Positions 1 through 11,884 of a stretch of 36,017 nt of DNA are shown piece by piece; within the stretch, counting starts at the first letter, position 1; every line of letters starts with the position of its first letter. Both the position numbers and the translations under genes were made by a program. Source of the DNA: Desulfobacteraceae bacterium. Lineage in GTDB: Bacteria > Desulfobacterota > Desulfobacteria > Desulfobacterales > RPRI01. Location of the stretch: contig RPRI01000040.1 of the NCBI GenBank assembly GCA_003818505.1, positions 1 through 36,017 on the forward strand, given 5' to 3'. The notes beneath the pieces were generated by a model. The model saw only the letters and a list, made by a program, of their open reading frames with translations, was not told the origin of the DNA and did not search any database.

Positions 1-56
1 CCATATGATATCGAATTTTGTATACGCTGTGAGAAGTTTTTCCTAATTCCATAATC

Positions 57-77
57 GCGGTATATATCACCGCTTTT
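57..77 (+). other. short hairpin with T-run
   Basis: Five-bp stem (GCGGT at 57-61, ACCGC at 69-73) with a 7-base AT loop, followed on the plus strand by TTTT at 74-77. It could be a weak intrinsic terminator for a plus-strand gene lying to the left of the window, or part of the neighbouring palindromic element. The stem is short, so the call is tentative. Confidence 0.25.
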
Positions 78-78
78 A

Positions 79-101
79 ACCCCGCCGCAAGCCGACGGGG
101 T
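79..101. repeat. REP-like GC-rich palindrome
   Basis: Imperfect palindrome: ACCCCG at 79-84 pairs with CGGGGT at 96-101, then one C/A mismatch, then CG pairs with CG around a 5-base loop at 88-92. It is much more GC-rich than its surroundings and directly abuts the 3' end of the transposase remnant. Such units resemble REP-type palindromes or the subterminal hairpins of small transposable elements. Neither side has a clean T-run, so it is not an obvious terminator for rng. Confidence 0.4.
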
Positions 102-109
102 ATTGAAAA

Positions 110-223
110 TCATAATAAATCCAATCCTGCACAAAACTCCCCCAATAACGCTAACCCGGCATGTGATGTAATCGTGTCCCTTGTAATTTCCAACTTGAAT
201 GGCAATACCGTTTGATGTATCAT
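110..223 (-). pseudogene. transposase N-terminal remnant (IS1380/DDE_Tnp_1-like)
   Basis: A 37-codon minus-strand reading frame starts with ATG at 223 and stops at 110-112. It encodes an N-terminus containing LPFKLE, then SHAGLALLGEF and GLDLL. This matches, from memory, the conserved start of DDE transposases of the IS1380/IS4-like group, which are normally several hundred residues long. The frame ends where the GC-rich palindrome at 79-101 begins, so the rest of the transposase has been lost. No DDE catalytic residues remain, so it cannot be active. It sits downstream of rng in the 354-base left-end stretch, where I see no intact gene. Confidence 0.55.
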
Positions 224-354
224 CTATTTTAACTTCGTTGGTTACGGTTCTCGGTTGTTATTGCTAATCCGATACTACCGAATTAACGAGGTTTTTCAAT
301 CATTATCTTATACAAATATCAACGCAATAGCGGATCTACGGATTATAAACCACC

Positions 355-1893
355 TCACTCTTTATATATTTCATATATTTCAAACTCCTGCAAATGATAT
401 TCCGGTTTTGGATATATTACAATCTGCCGTCCTATCATTTTTTCAAGAGAAACAATTAGATGATTTTCTTCTCCATGCAGTAGCTCGGCAATTTCAGGAT
501 GAACGTGCAGGGCAACCTTAACACCCGCCATGTCAAGGGATTCCCGCTGTATCTCCCGATATATGTTGTAGCAAATCGTCTGTCTTGCCAGCAAATAGCC
601 TTCACCTTCACAGTAAAAACATGGTTCACAAAGAATCTGTGTTAGTGGAGACCTTATTCTTTTTCTTGTCATCTGGATCAATCCCAATTCAGAAATAGGA
701 AGGGCATGCGTTTTGCTTTTATCCTTGGCCAAAGCTTCCTTCAGAGCATTAAAGACCTTCTCCTGATTCTGCTTTTTTTCCATGTCTATAAAATCAAGTA
801 TAATTATTCCGCCAAGGTCTCTTAGCCGTATTTGATAAGCAATCTCTTTTACCGCTTCAAGATTTGTCTTTAATATGGTTTCTTCCAGATTATGTTTTCC
901 AACGTAACGTCCCGTATTGACGTCAATAGCCACAAGCGCTTCTGTTTGCTCAATTACTATGTATCCTCCGGATTTCAACCATATTTTTCTTTTCAAGGCG
1001 CGCGATATATCGCCCTCGAGATTATTCGCATCAAAAATAGGCTCGTATCCTTCATAAAGCTCTACCGAGCTCTTCAAATTTGGCATGAACGTATCAAGAA
1101 AAGACAGAACCGATTCATAATCAGGCCGAGAATCTATAATCATTTTTTCTGCCTCGTGCATCAGAAGATCACGTGCGGCTCTCAGGCATACTGTAAGTTC
1201 TTTATGAAGGAGTGACGGTGCCGGAGCTGTTTTGTATTTTTCCTGAATATTTCGCCACAAATTAATAAGAAATTTCATTTCATAATCGAGGGTCTCTTCA
1301 TGAATTCCTTCTGCAGCAGTTCTGACAATATATCCGTAATTTTCCCTTCGTAAAGCTATAACCATTTCCTTAAGACGATTTCTTTCAGCTTCATTCTCTA
1401 TGCGTCTTGAAACACCGATATGATCCGAATTAGGCATAAGCACTATAAATCTTCCCGGTAAAGTAACATAAGAAGTCACGCGTGCGCCTTTTGTGCCTAT
1501 CGGCGGCTTAGCTACTTGTACAAGGAGCTGCTGTCCCTCGGTAATAAGCTCTCCAATTGTCAGTTCATGATTTTTATTTGTAGAAATTGAAGGGTCCTGA
1601 TACAATTCAGGGGTTTCATCAATATCGTCTTCACCGGAATCATGCATTTTGATTTCTCTGCAACGCCCGAAAGTCAGGTCATCTACATATATAAAGGCTG
1701 CCTGGTTAAGCCCAATATCAATAAAAGCTGCCTGCATACCTGGCAAAACTCTCTGTACCTTTCCCTTATATACATTTCCTGCAATATCGGAACTGTTTCC
1801 CCGCTCGATAAAAAGTTCAGCGATTGTTCCATCTTCAAGAAGTGCGATTCTTGTTTCATGTTCACAGACATTAACAACTATCTTCTTGTACAT
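355..1893 (-). CDS. rng: ribonuclease G/E family endoribonuclease
   Basis: Cytoplasmic endoribonuclease that cuts single-stranded AU-rich RNA and, in this family, matures 16S rRNA 5' ends and degrades mRNA. The 512-residue length fits RNase G or the catalytic half of RNase E, with no long RNase E scaffold tail. The N-terminus carries an S1 domain (VYKGKVQRVLPGMQAAFIDI, about residues 41-60). The catalytic DNase I-like part has the metal-binding Asp motifs IDVNTG (near 323) and ILDFIDME (near 365). The Zn-link Cys pair follows as CEPC (near 422), with a second CEGEGY stretch. The ATG at 1893 has an AAGGTG ribosome binding site. It lies 38 bases downstream of the radical SAM fusion gene on the same strand, a linkage common in bacteria and suggesting one transcript. 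Confidence 0.95.
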   Translation of the reverse strand: MYKKIVVNVCEHETRIALLEDGTIAELFIERGNSSDIAGNVYKGKVQRVLPGMQAAFIDIGLNQAAFIYVDDLTFGRCREIKMHDSGEDDIDETPELYQDPSISTNKNHELTIGELITEGQQLLVQVAKPPIGTKGARVTSYVTLPGRFIVLMPNSDHIGVSRRIENEAERNRLKEMVIALRRENYGYIVRTAAEGIHEETLDYEMKFLINLWRNIQEKYKTAPAPSLLHKELTVCLRAARDLLMHEAEKMIIDSRPDYESVLSFLDTFMPNLKSSVELYEGYEPIFDANNLEGDISRALKRKIWLKSGGYIVIEQTEALVAIDVNTGRYVGKHNLEETILKTNLEAVKEIAYQIRLRDLGGIIILDFIDMEKKQNQEKVFNALKEALAKDKSKTHALPISELGLIQMTRKRIRSPLTQILCEPCFYCEGEGYLLARQTICYNIYREIQRESLDMAGVKVALHVHPEIAELLHGEENHLIVSLEKMIGRQIVIYPKPEYHLQEFEIYEIYKE

Positions 1894-1931
1894 AATAACA
1901 CCTTGTTTTAACTATTTTGAATCAATTATAT

Positions 1932-4436
1932 TTATAATACTATCGAGGTTTTGACTATTCTTGCCGTTTTGAGCCGCTCTTCTGAAAGATCAAAAATCTT
2001 TTTTAGCGCTTCCACAGGCCTTACCATTTTCCCCGGTTCTGAAGATAATGCCATTTTCAGCCTGTTTTGAGATATCAGATCGAGGGTCTTAATCGCTTCT
2101 TTGAGGTCGATCTTCTTTGTTATTCCTTTTTTGTTTGTTCGTTCTATTATGACACCGGAGCTCATTTCGTACAATTCAAGTTTTGTATTATCAAAACCGC
2201 CCGTGGACAATGAAGCTTCATAGCAACAGTTTCCTGGTTTGCTGCCGGCATCCTTTACGGCCTCCGTGCAATTATAAACGGATAATCCTTCCGGAAGCTG
2301 CCTGTTCAATTTTTCAGTAATAGACCCCGGTTCCGTATTTTCAGATACCGTCAGATAAAGAGTTTCGCAACGACTTTCCATTCCTATCGGGAGCGTGTCT
2401 TCAAATGATATTTTAGGCATCGGATGAAATCCTTCCGAATAAGCAACCTCAATTCCGGCCCGTCTTATTGCACGTAAAAATATATTTACCAGTTCAAGGT
2501 GTCCGAAAAACCTCGACTGATCCATTTTTTTGAAGCTTATTTTCATTTTTTTAAAATTCGTTTTTGCCGTGCCGACATCTGTTGGCTTTATTTCTTCGTG
2601 TTTTCGTATGTCCCTACAAAACTTTGGTTCAATAATATCAAAATCACATACTCCACAATGGCTGCAGCCATACTCCCGGCAATCAGCCGTGACTGCCGTG
2701 TTCATGGCTTTATCAAGTTCGCCTTTTAAAAATTCCTTTGAAATTCTTGTGTCAATATGATCCCATGGAAGCGGCTCCGTTACGGATCTTTTCCGCAGAA
2801 GATAAAAATCCGGATCGATGCCTGCTTCGGCAATTGCTTCTTCCCATAATTTGAAATCAAATTTGTCACTCCAGCCATCAAACCTGCATCCTTTCTGATA
2901 AGCCGTTACGAGCAGGTCGGCAAAGCGCCTGTCTCCACGCGCCCAGAGCCCCTCAAGCATGCTTGTTTTCGGATTCTGCCATTTAAAGTTAATACCTGAA
3001 ATGTTGAGATTCCTTCTGATTAGCCCTATTTTTTTTTCCGATTCTGCCAGCGATATCTGTGAAGACCACTGGAAAGGAGTATGTGCCTTGGGAATAAAAG
3101 TTGTCACGCTTATATTAATCGAGCTGTTTTTTCTGATCCGGCTTTTGCGGAGTTTATAAACAAGCTCTATCATCTCTTTAATATCGTCATCCGTCTCGGT
3201 TGGAAGGCCGGCCATAAAATAGAGCTTTATTACCTGCCACCCCATGCTTAATGCCGTATTTACAGAATGGATTATCTGCTCCTCTGTTATGTTTTTATTG
3301 ATAACATCCCTCAGCCTCTGACTCCCGGCTTCCGGTGCGATTGTAAAGCCCGTTTTTCTGACTTTTTTTACGAGATTCACAAGCTCCGGAGTGAGTGCGC
3401 CTGCCCGTAATGAAGGAAAAGAGACAGCGATATGCTTTGGTTCATAATTTCCCATCAGCCGTTCGAGGAGAGGGGTTAATGAGCAGTAATCACCGGTACT
3501 CAATGAGAGGAGCGAAACATCTTCATATCCCGTAGATGCGATAGATTTATCTGAAATATCGATTATATTTTTCAGAGAACGTTCCCTGACAGGCCTGTAT
3601 ATCATCCCTGCCTGACAGAATCTGCAACCCCTTGAGCATCCGCGTGATATTTCAAGACGAAGCCGGTCATGTACCGGCCTGCCGTAAGGGACCACCGGTT
3701 CATTAGGAAATGGTGCATTATCGAGATCTCTTATTATGCTCCTGATAACTCTTTTGTAACCTGAAGCCCCCTGGACTACGGTTTGAAATCCGTTTTCGTC
3801 ATACTTTGCCTCAAAAAAAGAAGGAATGTAAACCCCTTCTATCTGAGACCATCTTTTTAACAGGATGTCTCTCTCTTTGCCCGAATCTTCTTTCCATTGA
3901 ATCCAGGCTTTTGATATTTCGACGATTACCTCTTCCCCGTCCCCAATAACGATGGCATCAAAGAAATCCGCAACAGGCTCAGGATTACAGGTACATGGAC
4001 CGCCTGCAATAATAAAAGGATGAGAATTATCCCTTTGCTCTGCAAAAAAGGGAATTTTTACAAGATCCAGCATTGTGAGTATGTTTGTAAAATTCAGTTC
4101 GTAAAGGAGGCTGAAACCGATGATGTCAAACTTGTTAAGAGGCCTGCGGGTCTCAAGTGAACAAAGAGGCGTATCTGAAGACCTCAGATATGCCTCGAAA
4201 TCTACGGCAGGCGTAAAAACCCTTTCTGCCACAATATCGGACTGTTTGTTCAGAATATGATAAAGAATCTGAAGGCCGAAATGCGAAGAACCGACTTCAT
4301 ACAGATCAGGAAAAGCAAGGGCTACGGAAAGCTTTATTCCTGCGTAATCTTTCTTTACCGCATTTATTTCCGAGCCTAAATACCTGCTCGGCTGTTCAAC
4401 AAGCGGCAGAATATCATTAATGTTTTTCAAGTTCAT
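1932..4436 (-). CDS. TIGR03960-type radical SAM protein fused to TIGR03936/DUF2344 domain
   Basis: Radical SAM protein of unknown substrate. The N-terminal part resembles B12-binding radical SAM proteins (ILPLVEQPSRYLGSE near the start is a family signature; a GGP...NPEP segment follows). The [4Fe-4S]-AdoMet motif is CSRGCRFC, near residue 270. A Cys-rich linker (CREYGCSHCGVCDFD) precedes a C-terminal DUF2344/TIGR03936 domain (about 625-834) with GHLELVNIFLRAIRRAG and YSEGFHPMPKISF. In many bacteria these two modules are adjacent separate genes; here they are one chain. I chose ATG 4436 because the family consensus begins there. An in-frame GTG at 4496 would add 20 poorly conserved residues. 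The tight linkage to rng suggests an RNA- or ribosome-related role, but this is inference. Confidence 0.9.
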   Translation of the reverse strand: MNLKNINDILPLVEQPSRYLGSEINAVKKDYAGIKLSVALAFPDLYEVGSSHFGLQILYHILNKQSDIVAERVFTPAVDFEAYLRSSDTPLCSLETRRPLNKFDIIGFSLLYELNFTNILTMLDLVKIPFFAEQRDNSHPFIIAGGPCTCNPEPVADFFDAIVIGDGEEVIVEISKAWIQWKEDSGKERDILLKRWSQIEGVYIPSFFEAKYDENGFQTVVQGASGYKRVIRSIIRDLDNAPFPNEPVVPYGRPVHDRLRLEISRGCSRGCRFCQAGMIYRPVRERSLKNIIDISDKSIASTGYEDVSLLSLSTGDYCSLTPLLERLMGNYEPKHIAVSFPSLRAGALTPELVNLVKKVRKTGFTIAPEAGSQRLRDVINKNITEEQIIHSVNTALSMGWQVIKLYFMAGLPTETDDDIKEMIELVYKLRKSRIRKNSSINISVTTFIPKAHTPFQWSSQISLAESEKKIGLIRRNLNISGINFKWQNPKTSMLEGLWARGDRRFADLLVTAYQKGCRFDGWSDKFDFKLWEEAIAEAGIDPDFYLLRKRSVTEPLPWDHIDTRISKEFLKGELDKAMNTAVTADCREYGCSHCGVCDFDIIEPKFCRDIRKHEEIKPTDVGTAKTNFKKMKISFKKMDQSRFFGHLELVNIFLRAIRRAGIEVAYSEGFHPMPKISFEDTLPIGMESRCETLYLTVSENTEPGSITEKLNRQLPEGLSVYNCTEAVKDAGSKPGNCCYEASLSTGGFDNTKLELYEMSSGVIIERTNKKGITKKIDLKEAIKTLDLISQNRLKMALSSEPGKMVRPVEALKKIFDLSEERLKTARIVKTSIVL

Positions 4437-4576
4437 AGTATTTATCAAAAACTCTTTACAGAAAAGGATAAAATCAAGTAAAGTAATATATATCACATCG
4501 CAACAATAAGAAAGAAAAACTAATTATCATTTAAGCACGGTCCGCCGCAGACAAAGCGGAATCACGGGATTATACA

Positions 4577-5959
4577 ATGAAAAAATACAAGATTTTATCC
4601 CTTCTAAATTCGGATGGACCTCTTGACGAGATTCTTATAAACGGCTGGGTCAGAACAAGACGAGATACAAGCGCATTCTCATTTATAGAAATCAATGATG
4701 GCTCATGCCTGAAAAACGCGCAGATAATAGCAGACAAAAAGCTATCCAATTATGACGACATAAAAAAAATTTCAACCGGGTCCGCAGTGACCGTACTTGG
4801 TAATCTTTTAGAATCAAAAGGGGGCGGGCAGAAATGGGAGGTTCAGGCAAAAAAAATTGACATTATAAGCATTGCTCCCGATTCTTATCCTCTTCAGAAA
4901 AAAAGACACACCGATGAATATCTGAGGACCATAGCCCACTTAAGACCCCGGACAAATAAATACGGCGCGGCTTTCCGCATAAGATCGGAGATGTCATTTG
5001 CCATACATAAATTTTACAAAGATAAAGGTTTCAAATATATTCACACGCCCATAATCACCGGATCGGACTGTGAAGGCGCAGGCGAGATGTTTAAGGTTAC
5101 AATAATGGATCCGGAAAAAATTCCAAAGACTGATGGTAAAACAGATTTCTCCACAGATTTTTTCGGAAAACAGGCAAACCTTACAGTCTCAGGCCAATTG
5201 TCTGCCGAAATGTTTGCGCTTGCCCTGGGAGATGTTTATACGTTCGGCCCGACATTCAGAGCTGAAAACTCAAACACAAGAAAACATGCTGCTGAATTCT
5301 GGATGCTGGAACCCGAAATTTCTTTCGGGGATATTAACGACAATATGGAGCTTGGTGAAGCGACAATAAAATATCTGACAGGCCATGCTCTCGCTGAATG
5401 CAGCGATGACCTTGAATTATTTGCAAAATATGTTGACAACAATCTGCTTAAAACCCTTGAAAAGATAACTTCATCCAATTTTGTGAGATTACCTTACGAA
5501 GAGGCAGTAAAGATTCTTGCCGATTCCGGGAAAAAATTCGAGTACGAAGTCTTCTTCGGGAAAGACCTTCAGTCCGAGCATGAACATTTTCTTGCCGAAG
5601 AGCATTTCAACAAACCCATCATCGTCTATAATTACCCGAAAAGCATTAAGCCGTTTTACATGAGAGTAAACGATGATGGAATAACCGTTGCCGCAATGGA
5701 TATCCTTGTTCCGGGAGTGGGAGAACTTATAGGAGGGAGCCAGCGCGAAGAGCGCCTTAAAGTTCTCGAATCAAGGATGGATGAGTGCGGATTATCAAAA
5801 AAAGATTACTGGTGGTATCTTGATTCCCGCCGTTTCGGGACGGTTCCGCACAGCGGCTTCGGGCTCGGATTTGAAAGACTACTAATGCTTGTAACCGGCA
5901 TTAAAAACATCCGGGATGTAATTCCTTTTCCAAGAACTCCGGGAAGCATTGAATTTTGA
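4577..5959 (+). CDS. asnS: asparaginyl-tRNA synthetase
   Basis: Class IIb aminoacyl-tRNA synthetase that charges tRNA-Asn with asparagine. The 460-residue length is typical. An N-terminal OB-fold anticodon-binding domain (GWVRTRRDTSAFSFIEINDG, about 23-42) is followed by the class II core. Motif 2 is FGPTFRAENSNTRKHAAEFW and motif 3 is GFGLGFERLLMLVTGIKNIR near the C-terminus, followed by the FPRTPGS ending characteristic of AsnS. It is divergent from the radical SAM gene. The 140-base gap between them contains a small TCCGC/GCGGA hairpin (4541-4560) just before the start. The ribosome binding site is weak. Its end lies 15 bases from the convergent thymidylate-synthase-like gene, with no clear terminator between them. 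Confidence 0.96.
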   Translation: MKKYKILSLLNSDGPLDEILINGWVRTRRDTSAFSFIEINDGSCLKNAQIIADKKLSNYDDIKKISTGSAVTVLGNLLESKGGGQKWEVQAKKIDIISIAPDSYPLQKKRHTDEYLRTIAHLRPRTNKYGAAFRIRSEMSFAIHKFYKDKGFKYIHTPIITGSDCEGAGEMFKVTIMDPEKIPKTDGKTDFSTDFFGKQANLTVSGQLSAEMFALALGDVYTFGPTFRAENSNTRKHAAEFWMLEPEISFGDINDNMELGEATIKYLTGHALAECSDDLELFAKYVDNNLLKTLEKITSSNFVRLPYEEAVKILADSGKKFEYEVFFGKDLQSEHEHFLAEEHFNKPIIVYNYPKSIKPFYMRVNDDGITVAAMDILVPGVGELIGGSQREERLKVLESRMDECGLSKKDYWWYLDSRRFGTVPHSGFGLGFERLLMLVTGIKNIRDVIPFPRTPGSIEF

Positions 5960-5974
5960 TTTTTTAATGCCAGC

Positions 5975-6796
5975 TCAATCTGTTCTCATTGTTCTAAGCT
6001 TTGCAAGTTCCCATATATAATCATACAGGTGAAGGCCTTTGCTTGCGGCAATTATCTCGCCGTCTTCTACACCTATCTCGGAAGACATGTATTCCTTTAA
6101 AAGCTGTATAGCCCCGAGGTTCGCCGGAAAACCATTCCATAAATCCCAGGATCTGAAATAGACCATGAAATGCAGCTTTCCGTATCTTATCCTTGTGTCG
6201 ATGCCTCTTAAACACGGCGGATCCCCAAGGAAGAGCGCGGAGGGATCTCCCACGGTCATATATGCCTGATTTGTTCCGTGCCCGTCTTCTTTGTACATCC
6301 GTATAACCTCGGCAATCTGGCTTTCAAGATATTGCCCGTAAGTGTAGTCTTCGTTGGGGCTTTTTGCCGAGGTCATTAGATACGGTAAGTATTCTTCAAG
6401 ATAACCTTCCGCAACGGGATTGGGAATGTTCAATGCGTGCGGGATGTCGGGAATAAGCGGGCGTACACCCGGGTACTTTATATGAACCGTGATATAATCA
6501 AACTCGAGCCGCTCCTGACCCTCGAAACTCCCTCTTTCGATTACATATTTATGCCCGTTGTCTATAATGTGATACACACACTGAAACCAGGCATCCGGAA
6601 TATCTCTTGCTGCAACGGAAACTACATTTAACATGGCACATCCGTTATGTTGTTCGTGTCCCGCCGGGAACAATTTTTGGACACAGTTAAGTTTCCAATT
6701 CGGAAATCGGTGATTTTGGGCAAGCTCAAGAAAATCAAGGGATGCGCTTAAGACATCCGCATAGCCTGTCGCACAAGAAATCCCGCAGATTGACAC
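5975..6796 (-). CDS. thymidylate synthase-like protein (ThyA superfamily, methanogen-like)
   Basis: ThyA-fold enzyme expected to methylate dUMP to dTMP with methylene-folate, or a related nucleotide (hydroxy)methyltransferase. In the 273-residue form the nucleophile Cys195 lies in DPPCLRG, followed by RSWD (215-218), the nucleotide-site Asn226 in GFPANL, and His256/Tyr258 in GLHLYDY. These correspond to PCH, QRS.D, PFN and GD.H.Y in bacterial ThyA. The divergent spelling (PCLRGIDTRI, GFPANLG) resembles, from memory, the short ThyA of methanogens (TIGR03283). GTG 6796 gives 273 residues. ATG 6634 gives 219, close to the methanogen length and starting at the conserved MLNVVSVAARDIPDAW. The extra 54 residues hold four Cys and look non-conserved. 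Neither start has a strong ribosome binding site. The gene follows gyrB on the same strand. Confidence 0.75.
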   Translation of the reverse strand: MSICGISCATGYADVLSASLDFLELAQNHRFPNWKLNCVQKLFPAGHEQHNGCAMLNVVSVAARDIPDAWFQCVYHIIDNGHKYVIERGSFEGQERLEFDYITVHIKYPGVRPLIPDIPHALNIPNPVAEGYLEEYLPYLMTSAKSPNEDYTYGQYLESQIAEVIRMYKEDGHGTNQAYMTVGDPSALFLGDPPCLRGIDTRIRYGKLHFMVYFRSWDLWNGFPANLGAIQLLKEYMSSEIGVEDGEIIAASKGLHLYDYIWELAKLRTMRTD

Positions 6797-6833
6797 AGAG
6801 ATCGCTCAAAAGGGCCATTTCCGGATGGAAACT

Positions 6834-10402
<3,569 letters not shown>

Positions 10403-10627
10403 AATTAATTCCTTCTTATTTTATAATTAATAAATAAAGGATATATAATATGCATTGTCAATAACTGTAATAAGTTTTTAACAGGTTTATTTCATAATTA
10501 AAATTTCAGAAAAAAATGAGCTAAAAATTATAAAGAAAAATTTTATAAAAAGTTAAAGATAAACCAAAATAAAAAAATTGTTGAAAAACAAAAAAGGATT
10601 AACAAAAAACGAAACAGAAATATACAA
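10403..10627. other. AT-rich intergenic region upstream of dnaN
   Basis: This 225-base segment is very AT-rich, with many A runs on the plus strand, and lies between dnaN and the RdgC-like genes transcribed toward it. I see no good DnaA box (TTATCCACA type) on either strand, so an origin is not supported. It holds the dnaN promoter candidate and presumably the 3' end of the RdgC-like transcript, but no strong GC hairpin. Confidence 0.5.
10433..10461 (-). promoter_or_regulatory. candidate sigma-70 promoter for dnaN-gyrB
   Basis: On the minus strand a perfect -35 TTGACA (10456-10461) is followed after 17 bases by TTTATT (10433-10438), within a TA-rich stretch that offers alternative -10 boxes. 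The distance to the dnaN ATG is about 30 bases. The -35 is convincing; the -10 is only fair. Confidence 0.4.
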
Positions 10628-11146
10628 TCAGCTGTTTATCCATTTATTCATATCTGAAACAACTGTTACCCAGCCGTTTGATACTCTTAACTTTATAAAT
10701 TTTTTATATAAGCCATCTGTTAATTGGTATAGTGAATCATAAAGAAAAACTTTTTCAACCACAAAACCTGCGACATCTTTTTTTGATTCTATAAAACCAA
10801 TATCGGGAACCTTCAGATTTGATATGCCAAGGCTTTCACCCGTTATGGTAAAACTCCACTCTTTATCTTCTTTTCTATATAATAGGTTTAATTCTTTAAC
10901 AACAGCACCCTTTTTCAGGGAGATAATACCCTCTTCGAGACCGGCATCTTTTCCATTTATTGTTACTTTTTCAACGGCATCATTTGCTTTTCTTTCCAAG
11001 ACTATCTTATTTCCGATCTCAAGAAAAACTTTTTTATTGTCGAATAATTCGTTCTGGTCGTTATTGACTATGTAAAACCATAGCCATGTCAGAAATTCAC
11101 CGCCAAGAAAACCGTACCTGTAGTATGTCAGCGAAACATCAAGCAT
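10628..11146 (-). CDS. RdgC-like protein, putative C-terminal half
   Basis: A 172-residue protein. The start MLDVSLTYYRYGFLGGEFLTWLWF carries a G.EFLTWLWF signature that I associate with RdgC-family (nucleoid-associated, recombination-related) proteins. The remainder is a beta-rich, charged sequence with no catalytic motif I recognise. It starts 2 bases after the stop of the 204-residue RdgC-like gene upstream, in a different frame, so the two products are probably made together and may form one functional unit. There is no signal peptide or membrane segment. Alternatively it is an uncharacterised partner of the upstream protein. Confidence 0.55.
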   Translation of the reverse strand: MLDVSLTYYRYGFLGGEFLTWLWFYIVNNDQNELFDNKKVFLEIGNKIVLERKANDAVEKVTINGKDAGLEEGIISLKKGAVVKELNLLYRKEDKEWSFTITGESLGISNLKVPDIGFIESKKDVAGFVVEKVFLYDSLYQLTDGLYKKFIKLRVSNGWVTVVSDMNKWINS

Positions 11147-11148
11147 AA

Positions 11149-11763
11149 CTACCCCGTGAATTTAGATGGCGATAAAAGGGAAAGAAGATCTCGCTCTTTA
11201 TCTGACAGGCCTAGTAAAATATCTGCCACGGTATAGGGAAAGATCTTTATTAAAGGCTGATGAAACGATGCAGAAAACAGAATTTCTAGGTCTTCGTTTG
11301 CCGACCTGTTGTTTGAAAAAAACCAGAGCATTGCTTTTTCGTAATTCCACACAACATCATAAATATTGGGAACAGCCGGCACCCTCAGGAAAAGAGAATC
11401 GGTTACCTGTTCCTTTACGGCTTTTTTTTCATTGGCAGTTAAATATCCTCTTCCGCTTTCTCGGATTCTTTTATCTGATTCGATACAAAAATATTTTCTG
11501 ATGATCTTGGGAGAAACGCTTTTTTTGTCAATTCTTAATGAAAAGATAAACAGTTCGTCGATAACAAAAGAAGATCCGTCAAAATCCGGGTTAAAGTGGT
11601 TATTGAAGGATGTCCACCCGGTTGTTTTATTAGAAGGATCAACATCGTTTTCCCTGAAGGAGTGTTTTTCCAAACCTTTTTTAACCGTATCGAGAACAGG
11701 TCCTTTAATTTTGCCCTCGACATAATATCTGTTTATAGATACAGAAGATGATAATAAACCCAT
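11149..11763 (-). CDS. RdgC-like protein, putative N-terminal half
   Basis: A 204-residue soluble protein starting MGLLSSSVSINRYYVEGKI. The pattern (N-terminal beta strand, VLDTVKKGLEKHSF helix, GWTSF turn, then IYDVVWNYEKAMLWFFSNN and EDLEILF toward the C-terminus) resembles the first part of RdgC-family proteins (PF04381) and a delta-proteobacterial group I recall under that name. E. coli RdgC is about 300 residues and binds DNA as a ring-shaped dimer, restraining RecA. Here the corresponding sequence seems divided between this gene and the next one. It is divergent from the EndoQ-like nuclease gene and upstream of dnaN-gyrB, a DNA-maintenance neighbourhood. The assignment is by pattern only. 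Confidence 0.55.
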   Translation of the reverse strand: MGLLSSSVSINRYYVEGKIKGPVLDTVKKGLEKHSFRENDVDPSNKTTGWTSFNNHFNPDFDGSSFVIDELFIFSLRIDKKSVSPKIIRKYFCIESDKRIRESGRGYLTANEKKAVKEQVTDSLFLRVPAVPNIYDVVWNYEKAMLWFFSNNRSANEDLEILFSASFHQPLIKIFPYTVADILLGLSDKERDLLSLLSPSKFTG

Positions 11764-11827
11764 AACTTTTTAAGCGCCGCAACCTTTTGTCATTAATGAA
11801 TGAATACCATATATTGTGTAATAGAAC

Positions 11828-11841
11828 TATTAAGCTTAATA
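11828..11841. promoter_or_regulatory. 14-bp perfect palindrome in divergent intergenic region
   Basis: TATTAAGCTTAATA is a perfect 14-bp inverted repeat lying between the divergent RdgC-like and EndoQ-like genes (gap 11764-11884). A minus-strand TTGACA lies near 11855. The placement suits an operator controlling one or both genes, but an AT-rich palindrome can occur by chance. Confidence 0.3.
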
Positions 11842-11884
11842 TATATTGTTTGTTGTCAATTAACAAGAGATTTTAAAAACAAAA

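Noticed and set aside
1-250. Second minus-strand open frame running off the left edge, overlapping the transposase remnant
   Set aside because: It has no usable start codon in its first part and no recognisable family, while the overlapping frame gives a clear transposase N-terminus.
10403-10627. Possible replication origin upstream of dnaN
   Set aside because: The region is AT-rich, but I found no convincing DnaA boxes, and dnaA is not adjacent.
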